Notes: generated by a model not told the origin, from the letters alone. Positions 22,975 through 31,423 are shown, counted from the stretch's first letter. The stretch is 55,460 nucleotides of DNA from Nocardia gamkensis NBRC 108242 (GCF_001612985.1 NZ_BDBM01000054.1:1-55460), one strand, 5' to 3'. Numbers and translations are program-made.

Positions 22975-23928
22975 ATGGAATCACTCACCTTCCACAGCGA
23001 CAGTCTGGGTGCGACCGAGGACTTCCTCAATCTGAACTACACCAAGATGCGGATAGGCAACAGCACGGGGGTACCGGTCCGCACGAACATCACCCGGAAA
23101 CTGCTCGGTCCGGTCAGCCTGGACGAACTCGAGTTGAGCTTCGACATGAAGTACGACGCCCAGCCGCTGGGCAAGATATGCCTGTGCCAGGTGTCCACGG
23201 GGATGATCGAAGAGAACTACCTCGACGGCACCACCGACTTCTTCCAGGCGGGCGATATCGGGCTGCTCACGCCACCGGACCTGCCGTATTCCGGGGTGGT
23301 CCACCACGCCCGGTACAGCATCACGATGTTCGATCCCGCTCTGCTGACCCGGGTCGCGGCCTCGGCCCCGGACCGCGACCTGGAACCGATCCGGCTGATA
23401 GGTCATCGGCCGGTCTCCCCCGCCGCCGCGCGGCACCTGTCGCATGTGCTCGAGCACATGCGCGGTCTCGCCGTCGACCGCACGGTGAGTGAACAACCGC
23501 TGGTCGCCTCCACTGCCGCGCAGTACCTCGCCGCCAGCCTGCTGCACGCCCTTCCCAGCACGGCCCACACCGATCCGACCGCGCACGACCGCAACGACGC
23601 CCATCCCGAGACGGTGCGGCGCGCTCTGGCATACCTCGAATCGCACGTCCGCGACGACATCACCGTCGCCGACATCGCCGCGGCCGCCTACGTCACCGTG
23701 CGCGCGCTGCAACTGGCGTTCCGTCGCCATCTCGACAGCACGCCCATGGCGTACCTGCGGCACCTTCGGCTGCGCGGGGCGCACGAACAACTGCGCGACT
23801 GCTCACCCGAGGACGGCCACACCGTGACATCGATCGCCGCGGAGTGGGGCTTCGCCCATCCGGGACGATTCGCGACCGCCTACCGCGACGCGTACGGCCG
23901 ATTCCCCCATACGACGCTTCAAGCGTGA
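22975..23928 (+). CDS. AraC/XylS family transcriptional regulator
   Basis: 317 residues, MESLTFHSDSLGATEDFLNL. The N-terminal part (about 1-170) is the AraC-binding-like domain found in ligand-responsive regulators (FQAGDIGLLTPPDLPYSGVV). The C-terminal part (about 215-315) has two helix-turn-helices: ITVADIAAAAYVTVRALQLA, RHLDSTPMAYLRHLRLRGA and SIAAEWGFAHPGRFATAYRD. The ATG follows AGGAG. Regulators of this kind control aromatic or fatty-acid catabolism; no target operon is adjacent. Confidence 0.9.
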   Translation: MESLTFHSDSLGATEDFLNLNYTKMRIGNSTGVPVRTNITRKLLGPVSLDELELSFDMKYDAQPLGKICLCQVSTGMIEENYLDGTTDFFQAGDIGLLTPPDLPYSGVVHHARYSITMFDPALLTRVAASAPDRDLEPIRLIGHRPVSPAAARHLSHVLEHMRGLAVDRTVSEQPLVASTAAQYLAASLLHALPSTAHTDPTAHDRNDAHPETVRRALAYLESHVRDDITVADIAAAAYVTVRALQLAFRRHLDSTPMAYLRHLRLRGAHEQLRDCSPEDGHTVTSIAAEWGFAHPGRFATAYRDAYGRFPHTTLQA

Positions 23929-23988
23929 TCCCGCGCGCGCCCTGGCCTGCGGCGATCCCGGCCGAGCGCGGCGCGAGGGTAGACGCGA

Positions 23989-24810
23989 TCAGTCGCGCAG
24001 AGCGCGCTCACGGAGTTCGGCGAGCGTCCGCGACAAGACGCGCGAGATGTGCATCTGCGAGACGCCGAGCGCGGCGGCGATCTGGGCTTGCGTACATCCC
24101 TCGAAGAAACGCATGCGCAGTACGCGCCGCTCGCGTTCGGGCAGTTCGGCCAGCAACGGGGCGACCGCGAGCGCTTCATCGGTCAGGTCGTAGGAGGGGT
24201 CCTCCTCGCCGAACGTCTCCGCGACCCGAACGGCGGCGCTGCCGGTGTCGTCGTCATCGATGACGGCATCGATGGAGTTCGTGGAGTAGGCGTTACCCGC
24301 CAGCAGCGCTTGCGTGACCTCGGTCAGGTCGATGTTCAGCTCCACGGCGATCTCGAGGGCGGTGGGCATTCGTCCCAGACGTTGGGACAGCCGCTCCACA
24401 GCCGGGCCGATGGTCAGCTGGATCTCCTTGATCCGGCGCGGGACCCGCACCGCCCAGCTGTGGTCCCGGAAGTGGCGGCGCACCTCCCCCATGATCGTGG
24501 GGACCGCGAACGACAGGAACGACGATCCCCTTCCCGGGTCGAAGCGGTCGACCGCGAGCACCAATCCCACGGCGGCGATCTGATACAGATCGTCGTAATT
24601 CTCTCCGCGACCGACGAAGCGACGGGCGATATGCTCGGCCAGCGGCAGGCACCGGCGCATGATCTCTTCCCGCAGCCGCGGACGTCCGGGGTCGTTCTCG
24701 GCCATCGCGTGCAATTTCTCGAGCCACGGTTCGATTCCGTCGTAGCTGTCGGTTCCTCGCCGGGCCCGGCGGGGCGTGGCGGTCCTGTGGTTCGCGGTCG
24801 CCAGTGACAT
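23989..24810 (-). CDS. sigF: RNA polymerase sigma factor, SigB/SigF type (group 3)
   Basis: 273 residues. Region 2 has RCLPLAEHIARRFVGRGENY and DLYQIAAVGLVLAVDRFDPG, with FLSFAVPTIMGEVRRHFRDH leading into region 3. Region 4 has LPERERRVLRMRFFEGCTQA and QIAAALGVSQMHISRVLSRT. This matches the SigB/SigF stress-response sigma subfamily, including the long DVIDDDD-type linker. The ATG follows GAGGAA. The anti-sigma kinase that usually stands next to such genes is absent; a STAS protein lies upstream. Among several actinobacterial paralogues, the exact letter name is uncertain. Confidence 0.9.
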   Translation of the reverse strand: MSLATANHRTATPRRARRGTDSYDGIEPWLEKLHAMAENDPGRPRLREEIMRRCLPLAEHIARRFVGRGENYDDLYQIAAVGLVLAVDRFDPGRGSSFLSFAVPTIMGEVRRHFRDHSWAVRVPRRIKEIQLTIGPAVERLSQRLGRMPTALEIAVELNIDLTEVTQALLAGNAYSTNSIDAVIDDDDTGSAAVRVAETFGEEDPSYDLTDEALAVAPLLAELPERERRVLRMRFFEGCTQAQIAAALGVSQMHISRVLSRTLAELRERALRD

Positions 24811-24889
24811 GAGCTTCCTCGATTCCCCTTTTCCAGCGGTCGACGCGCTCGTGCGATGGCCGACGAGGCGACGGTCGCCGAGTACCGCC

Positions 24890-25414
24890 CTATCGTTGCG
24901 TCAAGCGCTCGTGGGCGGTCTTGTTCGTATTTCGGACGGCCGAGCGGTGTGCATGTGCGCTTGCGGGATGCGGCCGCTGCTCCTCGTCCGCCCGCCCCAC
25001 CGCCTCGTCCGCCCGGGCGGACGAGGATGACCGGCACACGCGCGGCCGGTCGCTGCCGTGCATCGCAGGCGCCGGGCACGCCATGACCGGCACGCTCTGC
25101 CGCACCGCCGGCAGGTCCAGGATGCGCCGCACCGGCACCTCGTCCGGCACGGTCATGCCGACCGGCACGCCCGCTCGCGCACCCCATTCCGCCAGCCCCA
25201 ACAGCACGCGCACGCCCGCACAGGACAGGAAACGCACCTCGCACAGGTCGATGAGCACCGGAGGAGGGTTCGGCGTTGTGTCGCAGTATTTTTCGACGAT
25301 CTCGGTCATCGACGTGAAGCATCCCTCGGCCGTCGCCGCATCGAGTTCACCGTGTGTGACGAGGATCAGGCCGTCGGCGGTTCGGACGCCTTCCACGCCG
25401 TTCTGACAGGTCAT
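24890..25414 (-). CDS. STAS-domain anti-sigma factor antagonist with a C-terminal tail
   Basis: 174 residues, MTCQNGVEGVRTADGLILVT. The STAS domain (about 5-112) has HGELDAATAEGCFTSM, VLIDLCEVRFLSCAGVRVLL with Ser64 as the likely phosphorylation site, and GARAGVPVGMTVPDEVPVRR. Antagonists of this type free SigB/SigF factors from their anti-sigma kinase. After residue 115 an unusual Ser/Arg/Ala/His-rich tail of about 60 residues follows and does not resemble any domain. It is encoded 79 bases upstream of sigF on the same strand. GGGAGGTG precedes the ATG. Confidence 0.85.
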   Translation of the reverse strand: MTCQNGVEGVRTADGLILVTHGELDAATAEGCFTSMTEIVEKYCDTTPNPPPVLIDLCEVRFLSCAGVRVLLGLAEWGARAGVPVGMTVPDEVPVRRILDLPAVRQSVPVMACPAPAMHGSDRPRVCRSSSSARADEAVGRADEEQRPHPASAHAHRSAVRNTNKTAHERLTQR

Positions 25415-25507
25415 GCGCACCTCCCCGGCGGCCGGTATCGGCACAAGACCGCGACTTCGAGCCTGGCAGTGAGCGCCGGTGGTGTCAGTGCGATAGACGA
25501 AGTCTGC

Positions 25508-25539
25508 CGGGGCATCGGTCCGAAAAACGAAATGCCCCG
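25508..25539 (-). terminator. Hairpin downstream of the PAS-ANTAR gene
   Basis: CGGGGCAT (25508-25515) pairs with ATGCCCCG (25532-25539) around a 16-base loop with an A/T-rich core. It lies 30 bases after the PAS-ANTAR stop on the minus strand and could also attenuate transcription toward the STAS gene. Confidence 0.45.
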
Positions 25540-25568
25540 CGGCGTTCCGGCCGCCGGTCGCTCGATCA

Positions 25569-26246
25569 TCAGTCGCGGGGTATGCGGTGGTGGACGGTGA
25601 GCAGGATGTGGTCGAAGGCGGCGACCAGGTCCGGCGGTGGCGGCGGCACGAGGAGCAGCTCCGTGATCAACTGCTGGGCGAGCGCCCGCAGCTTGGTGTT
25701 GGTTTCCTGCGAACGCCAGCGCAGGACCTGGAACGCTTGGTCGGCGCTGATCTGATAGATGCGCATGAGCACGCCTTTGGCCTGCTCGATCACGGCGCGG
25801 TTCTCGTAGAGTCCGGGCAGCGTCGCGGCCAGCATGGCTTCGTGCGCCTCGGCGAGGGTGTCGGAGAGGTCGACGTAGAAGCCGGAGGTACCGACCGCGG
25901 TGCCCGTGTCGTCCAGGATCCGGTCGGCGACGACGAGCACGGTGTGTTCCTGGCCGGACAGGTCGATGAACCGATGCCTGCTCGAGAAGGGTTCGCCGTG
26001 ATCGATGGCGCGGGTGATGGTCTCGGCCACGTGTGTGCGGTCGTCGGGGTGTTTGTGCGCGAGCAACAGCTCTGTGGTGGGCTCGATCTCGCCGGGCCGG
26101 TAGCCGTGCATGCGATAGACCTCAGCGGACCATTCCCACCGGCGGGTGGCGAACCAGAACCGGAAGCTTCCGACCGCAGGGGGCTCGGACGGTGCCGAAC
26201 CGGTGGGGGGTAAGACGGACGTGCGGGGCTCCATATGCCGAGTCAT
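25569..26246 (-). CDS. PAS and ANTAR domain RNA-binding regulator
   Basis: 225 residues. A PAS fold (about 25-130) has WEWSAEVYRMHGYRPGEIEP, LLLAHKHPDDRTHVAETITR and HTVLVVADRILDDTGTAVG. The ANTAR domain (about 145-210) has LYENRAVIEQAKGVLMRIYQ and ADQAFQVLRWRSQETNTKLR. ANTAR proteins bind a paired-hexaloop RNA and prevent termination; the PAS domain would sense a small ligand, redox state or light. MTRHMEPRTS at 26246 is behind GGAGAGG. No dual-hairpin target was recognised in this window. Confidence 0.88.
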   Translation of the reverse strand: MTRHMEPRTSVLPPTGSAPSEPPAVGSFRFWFATRRWEWSAEVYRMHGYRPGEIEPTTELLLAHKHPDDRTHVAETITRAIDHGEPFSSRHRFIDLSGQEHTVLVVADRILDDTGTAVGTSGFYVDLSDTLAEAHEAMLAATLPGLYENRAVIEQAKGVLMRIYQISADQAFQVLRWRSQETNTKLRALAQQLITELLLVPPPPPDLVAAFDHILLTVHHRIPRD

Positions 26247-26649
26247 GGATGCAGTGCCTCTCCGAGGTACAAGGGGCTTGCGGCCGCAACGGGCCCGCGG
26301 GCCGCTGCCATCCCTCGACGGGATCACGCGGACGCGGACGCGTCGGGCCGAGAATCCGCTGTTGACTCAACGGCCGGCGCACGCGCACATCGTGGCGGCA
26401 ACCGGGGACCCACGAGCCAGTATGTCATCCATGTCCCGCCCGGGTGCGATAAGCCCGGAACAACGCCCGGCAAACGAGCCCACCCAGGAATTCTCGATCC
26501 GCGGTAACCGCATGGCATCCAGAGCTTTCGAGCCCGGAAGACAGCGCCGACGCACGGCGTGCCGCCCGATCACCGTGTGCGCGATCCGAGCCGTCGCGCC
26601 GGATGCGCGGTGTCCAGCAGGTCCCGAACCCGAGTAGCCGGGGCGAGTG
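26247..26649. other. Intergenic stretch, no gene seen
   Basis: About 400 bases between the start of the PAS-ANTAR gene and the end of the PfkB gene, both on the minus strand. Both strands give open frames only of the high-GC shadow type. CCCGGGTGCGATAAGCCCGG (26439-26458) contains a short inverted repeat. This is upstream sequence of the PAS-ANTAR gene; a structured leader is possible but not demonstrated. Confidence 0.4.
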
Positions 26650-27651
26650 TCACGTCCCCGGATCGCTCCAGGGGGCAGGCACTTCGGAAACCGTGGCCGG
26701 CTCCGATTCCGAGAATGCGGCGGCGGCACCGGAGCCGACGAACTCGGCCGCCGCGAGTACCGCACGGCGCACCGCGCTTTCGGGTCCGCTGCCCTCGCCC
26801 AAGTGGGCTGCCGCGGCGATGGCGAAACTGTCGCCCGCACCGCAGGCATCGCTGCCGTCGGGCGCCTTGGCCGCGACCGGAAGCGGGATGCGCAGGCGTT
26901 TGCCCGACGCGCGCAGGCACATCAGGGCGCCCTCCGATCCGAGGGTCACCGCGATCGCCTGCACCGCCCACCCTTTGGTGAGTTTCCACAGGTCCGGTCC
27001 GTCGTCGAGCCGACCGGACAGCAGGGCGAGCGCTTCGGCGCGACTCGGGGTGACCAGCGCCGCACCCGGGATCGGCACGGATCCGCGCGGATGGGGATCC
27101 CAGACGACCGGGACGTGAGCGGCGTGGGCGCGCAGCAGCGCGCGGATCTGCGGGTGGGTCGCGGTGCCGCGACCGTAGTCCGAGACCACGACGGCATGCG
27201 CCGCCGCGAGCGCGGCGTGCGCCGCCTCGGGCAGCAGGTCGGTGCCGAGTCGTCCCGTACCGGAATCGATCCTGGTGATCAGGACCGGCCGCCGGGGCTC
27301 CTTGGTCCTGGCGTGCCCGTTCGGGGCGGCCCACGGACCGATCGCTCGCACCCGCTGCTTGCAGACCGTCGAACCGCGCAAGGGCAGCGCGATGACCCGG
27401 ACGTGGCCGTCCAGCAGTCCGCGCAGCCGGGCAGCCGCCTCGTCGGAGGCGAAGCCCGCGATGAGAACGACTTCCCGCTCTCCCGTCGCGGCGAGCCGGG
27501 CTGCCAGTCCCGCCCCACCGGGACGGAACGTCCGGTGTGCGACGTCGACGACAGGAGCCGCGGAATTCGGGCTGCACCGGTCGGCGCGGCCGTCGACGTC
27601 GATGTCGAGCAGCGCGTCGCCGATCACGACGAGCGGATCGGCCGCCGCCAT
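26650..27651 (-). CDS. PfkB/ribokinase-family sugar kinase (HldE-like)
   Basis: 333 residues, MAAADPLVVIGDALLDIDVD. RPGGAGLAARLAATGEREVV is the sugar-binding loop. VVVSDYGRGTATHPQIRAL, ALVTPSRAEALALL and KAPDGSDACGAGDSFAIAAA follow the order of PfkB kinases, with the catalytic aspartate in GAGDSF. The SDYGRG and TPSRxE elements resemble D-glycero-beta-D-manno-heptose-7-phosphate kinases (HldE N-terminal domain). The heptose substrate is uncertain in this lineage. It lies between the cold-shock gene and the PAS-ANTAR gene. Confidence 0.85.
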   Translation of the reverse strand: MAAADPLVVIGDALLDIDVDGRADRCSPNSAAPVVDVAHRTFRPGGAGLAARLAATGEREVVLIAGFASDEAAARLRGLLDGHVRVIALPLRGSTVCKQRVRAIGPWAAPNGHARTKEPRRPVLITRIDSGTGRLGTDLLPEAAHAALAAAHAVVVSDYGRGTATHPQIRALLRAHAAHVPVVWDPHPRGSVPIPGAALVTPSRAEALALLSGRLDDGPDLWKLTKGWAVQAIAVTLGSEGALMCLRASGKRLRIPLPVAAKAPDGSDACGAGDSFAIAAAAHLGEGSGPESAVRRAVLAAAEFVGSGAAAAFSESEPATVSEVPAPWSDPGT

Positions 27652-28034
27652 CAATCCCGCTCCAACGCGTCTTCCGACGCCGTGCACCGTCCGGCGCCTG
27701 TTCCGGCCGTAGCGGGCTGCGGCGGCCCGGTATCCGCCCCTGTCGCTCCGGCCCCCCTCAGCGGGCCTGCGTGCTCGGACACCATGGCGATCTTCACTGC
27801 CGGCTCCGTTCGCCGCGGACGACTGGGGTCGAATAGCAGTAACCGATCGGGGCCTCACGGCGAAGCCCGCAGGTGCTGACATGCCCGGACCGATCGGGAC
27901 GAAACATGCGAAGCCGAAATACCGCCCGAATCGCACCCTGAACTGCGCTGATCAGCGCACAGATTCCGGTATTGCGATCGGCTGTGCTCGAACGAATCCG
28001 GGGACGACGGACGCGAGGTCCCGGCGCGGCGGGA
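27652..28034. other. Intergenic region between csp-like and PfkB genes
   Basis: About 380 bases with no convincing frame. It contains the nested palindrome described at 27918-27973 and is less G+C-rich from 27840 to 27990. It serves as the 3' region of the cold-shock gene and the 5' region of the PfkB gene. Confidence 0.45.
27918..27973. repeat. Nested inverted repeat downstream of the cold-shock gene
   Basis: AATACCG (27918-27924) and CGGTATT (27967-27973) flank the perfect 16-base palindrome TGCGCTGATCAGCGCA (27944-27959). The minus-strand transcript of the cold-shock gene would fold this about 60 bases after its stop. It may be a processing or termination element or a bound operator of the PfkB gene. 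Confidence 0.45.
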
Positions 28035-28346
28035 CTACCGCCCGGACGTACCGGGGCGTGGGTAGGGACGCACCGTCGCCGCTTCGGGTCCGCGGTCGGT
28101 GATCGTGGTGGTGAAGACGACGGTTTGCCCCGGGCCGGGGGTTTTGTATCCGCGGGTGTCGATGGCGCGGAAGTCGACGAACACCGGGCTCGTGCGGTCA
28201 TCGGGCTCGAGGTGGCCGAAGCCCTTCTCGGTGTTGAACCAGGCGACGGTGCCGTGGCGCCATTCGGTGGCCGTGGCGGGAACGACGGTCTCGCGATGCC
28301 CGCGTGGCGGCCGGGATCGAACAGGGGCATGCGTGGTGATTGTCAT
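28035..28346 (-). CDS. Cold-shock domain protein
   Basis: 103 residues, MTITTHAPVRSRPPRGHRE. After about 30 residues comes a cold-shock domain: WRHGTVAWFNTEKGFGHLEP (RNP1 KGFGHLE), VFVDFRAIDTRGYKTPGPGQ (RNP2 VFVDF) and VVFTTTITDRGPEAATVRPY. It binds single-stranded RNA or DNA. The N-terminal extension is absent from classic CspA and the middle of RNP1 is HL where FI is usual. There is no clear ribosome binding site at the chosen ATG. Confidence 0.85.
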   Translation of the reverse strand: MTITTHAPVRSRPPRGHRETVVPATATEWRHGTVAWFNTEKGFGHLEPDDRTSPVFVDFRAIDTRGYKTPGPGQTVVFTTTITDRGPEAATVRPYPRPGTSGR

Positions 28347-28447
28347 GGGAAAGCGTGTCGCAGGGATAGGGAGCTGCGGGCCCGGGACACCGGGTGCCGG
28401 GCCCGCGTCGGAAGAGAGTGACGTGACGGTTCGATCGGTCCGGAGCA

Positions 28448-28756
28448 TCACCTGCCTTTCGCTGTGTTCGTCTTTCCGTTGGCACCGGCTGGATGCCTCT
28501 TCCCCCGCGGAGGTCCGCGCTCGCGCGGGTGCGGACGGTGCGCGGGGATTCGGCCACGCAGGGCGGCCACCTCCGGGGAGCGCCGCAGCCCCGTGGCACC
28601 CTCGTGGGCAGAAGCCAGGCGCGGCGGCGCCGACGGACATCGCGCGGGAGCCAGAGCTTCACAAAGGATCTCGTCCACCTCGGCGAACAACACCTCGAGT
28701 TCGGCATCCAGCAGCGGTGACTCGCAGACGTCATCCCACGTGTCGAGCATGGTCAC
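28448..28756 (-). CDS. Hypothetical protein downstream of hsp18 (102 aa)
   Basis: GTG start with AGGAGGTGA upstream. The first 40 residues, TMLDTWDDVCESPLLDAELE and VLFAEVDEILCEALAPA, form an acidic helical segment; the rest is Arg/Pro-rich and probably disordered. It follows hsp18 by 41 bases on the same strand and is likely co-transcribed with it. No family is recognised. The good start site and context support a real gene. Confidence 0.6.
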   Translation of the reverse strand: MTMLDTWDDVCESPLLDAELEVLFAEVDEILCEALAPARCPSAPPRLASAHEGATGLRRSPEVAALRGRIPAHRPHPRERGPPRGKRHPAGANGKTNTAKGR

Positions 28757-28797
28757 GACCCTTCACCTCCTACCGGAACGTGCTGGGCCCCGCGGGA

Positions 28798-29217
28798 TCA
28801 GGCGTCGATCACCTGGTGGTCGTTACCGCGGGCGACCTCGATCTTGCGGGGTTTGGCCCGTTCGGCGACCGGGATTCGCAGCCGGAGTACGCCATCGGTG
28901 TAGTCGGCGCCGATGCGCTCGGTGTCGAGTCCCTCTCCGAGGAAAATCTGACGGCTGAACACTCCGCGAGTGCGCTCCGCGGCGATCATCTCCCGGCCGG
29001 AGTCCAATTCGGGGCGCTGTGCGCGCACGGTGAGGACATTGCGTTCCATGTCCAGGTCCAGGGAGCCGGGATCGATACCGGGTAGATCGAGCTCGACCAC
29101 GAATTCCTCGCCCTCGCGCCAAGCGTCGATCGGCATGACGGCCGGGTGTGCTGCCGTGCCGAGCACCTGTTGCGTGAACCGCTCCAGATCGCGGAACGGG
29201 TCGGTACGCATCAACAT
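28798..29217 (-). CDS. hsp18: Hsp20/alpha-crystallin small heat shock protein
   Basis: 139 residues, MLMRTDPFRDLERFTQQVLG, nearly identical in layout to mycobacterial Hsp18. The alpha-crystallin domain (about 35-125) has VMPIDAWREGEEFVVELDLP, DLDMERNVLTVRAQRPE, RGVFSRQIFLGEGLDTERI and the terminal GVLRLRIPVAERAKPRKIEV. It acts as an ATP-independent chaperone. ATG at 29217 fits the family start; GTG three codons earlier is an alternative. In the leader, CTCGTAGTACCGAG is an interrupted inverted repeat that could bind a heat-shock regulator. Confidence 0.92.
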   Translation of the reverse strand: MLMRTDPFRDLERFTQQVLGTAAHPAVMPIDAWREGEEFVVELDLPGIDPGSLDLDMERNVLTVRAQRPELDSGREMIAAERTRGVFSRQIFLGEGLDTERIGADYTDGVLRLRIPVAERAKPRKIEVARGNDHQVIDA

Positions 29218-29617
29218 GGTCGTCACCTACAACTCACTCCATCTACCTCGTAGTACCGAGATAACCTGTGTTGAATCAGATAGATTTCTTATAGCACTAT
29301 CCAGAAATGGATGCAAGAGGTCGCGGTAGGCAACTTCGGACTTCGCGGTACAACCGTGAAGAAGCGGCGCCATTTCACCCGCCGCCGACGATGCCGGTAC
29401 TTCTCGGCTTCGGCATGACGCGGTTCCGGAGCAAGCCATGGGCGCACCCCCTTCCGGGGCGCGATACCGGACCGGGCTCGTTGCTCACCCGCACTAGCGC
29501 GGGTCGGCTCTGGGCGGGATACCGAATGACAAGTGCGCCGGATGCGCTCGAACGACACCGGAACCTGGAATGACCTGCTCGTTCCGGGTGACTCCGGAAG
29601 CGGGCCGGGAGACTTCG
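29218..29617. other. hsp18 upstream region, A+T-rich near the gene
   Basis: Bases 29230-29320 are clearly A+T-richer than the window and must contain the hsp18 promoter. CTCGTAGTACCGAG lies at about 29258-29271. The rest, toward the tRNA, shows only shadow frames. No gene is seen. Confidence 0.45.
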
Positions 29618-29693
29618 TGGAGCGGATGACGGGATTCGAACCCGCGACCCTCACCTTGGCAAGGTGATGCGCTACCAGCTGCGCTACATCCGC
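29618..29693 (-). tRNA. tRNA-Gly (GCC)
   Basis: Read on the minus strand from 29693, GCGGATG pairs with CATCCGC. The D arm is GCGC-AGCTGGTA-GCGC. The anticodon arm TCACC-TTGCCAA-GGTGA carries GCC in positions 34-36, and the T arm GCGGGTTCGAATCCCGT is canonical. CCA is encoded at the 3' end (29620-29618). Seventy-six bases with CCA. Confidence 0.97.
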
Positions 29694-29764
29694 ATTCGCA
29701 TCGCGGTGCCCGTGATGCGACACAGAACATTAGCGGACACTCATGGCGAAAAGCCAATCGCCGC

Positions 29765-30979
29765 TCATGCCCGCTGGACCTCCGCCCGGTCGCGGCGCAG
29801 GCCGAGACCGGCCGCGAGCAGGCAGGCGAGGGCGACCACTCCGACGAACCAGGGGAACACCGTGCTCAGACCCCAGGTGGTGGCCGCCCAACCGGCCAGG
29901 ATGGTGGGCAGGGCCATCGCCGAGTAGGCGAGCAAGTAGTACGCCGACATCGTCTCGCCCCGCTTGTGGTGCGGCACGACCTCCGACAGGTGACGCAGCG
30001 ATCCGCCGAAGCCGAGGCCGAAGGTCGCACCCAGCGCCACGCCGGCGGCGAGCACGACGACCCAGTTGTGCGTGGCCAGCGCGGGCACCGTCAGCACGAG
30101 CGCCAGCGCCATGCCGGCGTCGCCGAGGATCGCGGCCCACCGGGCGGGCACGCCGGTCGCGAACAGTTGCACTGTGGCGCCGGAGAGCGCGGTCGATGCG
30201 ACGACGGCGCCGCCGAAGACCAGGTTGTGGATGCCGGTCTGCTGCGTGGCCAGCGAGGGGTACAGCGAAAGCAGCACGCCCAGCACCGACCAGGCCGCCA
30301 TCACGCCGATGGCGGAGAACCAGAAGTCGCCGCGAATCTCCTGCGGTACGGCGGGTTTCGCGATCCGGATACGTCCGGCCACCCGGGCCGAGTGCGGTTC
30401 GCGCAGCGCGAGCACTCCGCCGCCGATCGCCAAGCAGACGACGGTGATCACGACGTAAGGCGTGCGCAGCGGATGCGGTGCGTACTGCGCCAGCAGCGCC
30501 GAGCCCAGGATCGCCACCGCCATCCCCACGTTGAAGGCGACACCGCTGAGTTGCCCGGACCGCGCGCCGCGGTGCGGACGTAGATCCAGCAGCGCGGCGG
30601 CACCCGCGACCACGGTCGAGCCGACCGCGATGCCGTGCAGCGCACGCGCCAGCAGCAGCATCGGCACGCTGTCGGCGAGCACGAACACCAGCAGCCCGGC
30701 GACCATCGTGGCGAAAGCGCCGAGCAGCACCGGTTTCCGGCCGACCACGTCGGAAATCCGCCCGGACACCAGCACCGCGCCCAGGGCGGCCACCGCGTAC
30801 ACCGCGAACACGATGGTCGTGGTGAGCGGGGAGAGATGCCACTGCTTCTGATAGATGCCGTAGAGCGGCGCCGGAACGCCCGAAACCCCCAGCGCTACGC
30901 CACTGGCCGCCAGGATCAGAGCATAGGCCCAGGGCTGTGCGGTCTGCTCATCGACGGCCACCGCCACTGTCGCTGCCAT
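29765..30979 (-). CDS. MFS transporter (drug/metabolite exporter type)
   Basis: 404 residues, MAATVAVAVDEQTAQPWAYA, with twelve hydrophobic segments. The loop 2-3 motif GRISDVVGRKPVLL (about residue 70) is the MFS signature, and LARALHGIAVGSTVVAGAAA follows. It is divergent from an ArsR-type regulator, and a strong inverted repeat lies between the starts, so it is probably controlled by that regulator. The substrate is unknown. ATG at 30979 follows GGAG. Confidence 0.9.
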   Translation of the reverse strand: MAATVAVAVDEQTAQPWAYALILAASGVALGVSGVPAPLYGIYQKQWHLSPLTTTIVFAVYAVAALGAVLVSGRISDVVGRKPVLLGAFATMVAGLLVFVLADSVPMLLLARALHGIAVGSTVVAGAAALLDLRPHRGARSGQLSGVAFNVGMAVAILGSALLAQYAPHPLRTPYVVITVVCLAIGGGVLALREPHSARVAGRIRIAKPAVPQEIRGDFWFSAIGVMAAWSVLGVLLSLYPSLATQQTGIHNLVFGGAVVASTALSGATVQLFATGVPARWAAILGDAGMALALVLTVPALATHNWVVVLAAGVALGATFGLGFGGSLRHLSEVVPHHKRGETMSAYYLLAYSAMALPTILAGWAATTWGLSTVFPWFVGVVALACLLAAGLGLRRDRAEVQRA

Positions 30980-30998
30980 CGGAACTCCGATCAGGTAA

Positions 30999-31054
30999 GT
31001 TTGATGATGATCGAACCGCAGTCGACGATACATCCAGTACGACGATCATCAAAC
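30999..31054. promoter_or_regulatory. Inverted-repeat operator between MFS and ArsR genes
   Basis: GTTTGATGAT at 30999-31008 and ATCATCAAAC at 31045-31054 are perfect complements. The flanks CAGGTAA and CCTGAG partly extend the symmetry. A divergent transporter/regulator pair with such a site is the usual arrangement for substrate-induced derepression. Confidence 0.6.
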
Positions 31055-31072
31055 CTGAGAGTGAGCCGGATC

Positions 31073-31402
31073 ATGCCCGATGCGCGAGACGCGGACCAGC
31101 AGGCGCCCCCGGTGGCCGCGTTGCCCGCGGTGCTCAGCGCGCTACAGGATCCGGTGCGCCTGGAGATGGTGCGCCGGCTCGGCAACGCGGGAACGGCGGT
31201 CCGCTGCGGCGCGCTCTACGAGGTGATCAACAAATCGACCGCCACCCACCATTTCAAGATCCTGCGGGAAGCGGGCGTGATCGAGCGCCTGATCATCGAC
31301 GGCCACACCTGCCAGCGCCTGCGCATCGACGACCTCGAGTCCGCCCTGCCGGGGCTGGTGCCGACGATCGTCGCGGCCGCCAATCGTGCTCGCGGAGACT
31401 GA
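31073..31402 (+). CDS. ArsR-type winged-helix regulator
   Basis: 109 residues, MPDARDADQQAPPVAALPAV. LSALQDPVRLEMVRRLGNAG, YEVINKSTATHHFKILREAG and VIERLIIDGHTCQRLRIDDL fit the helix-turn-helix and wing of the ArsR family. No metal-binding cysteine box is visible, so it probably senses an organic ligand or a redox change. It is divergent from the MFS gene. A GTG four codons upstream is an alternative start. Confidence 0.88.
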   Translation: MPDARDADQQAPPVAALPAVLSALQDPVRLEMVRRLGNAGTAVRCGALYEVINKSTATHHFKILREAGVIERLIIDGHTCQRLRIDDLESALPGLVPTIVAAANRARGD

Positions 31403-31423
31403 CCCTGCCGAGGCAGTACGCGC

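Noticed and set aside
29618..29693. tRNA-Gly as attachment site for the island at 10-15 kb
   Set aside because: It lies 14 kb from the nearest junction and no duplicate of the tRNA 3' end is present at either boundary.
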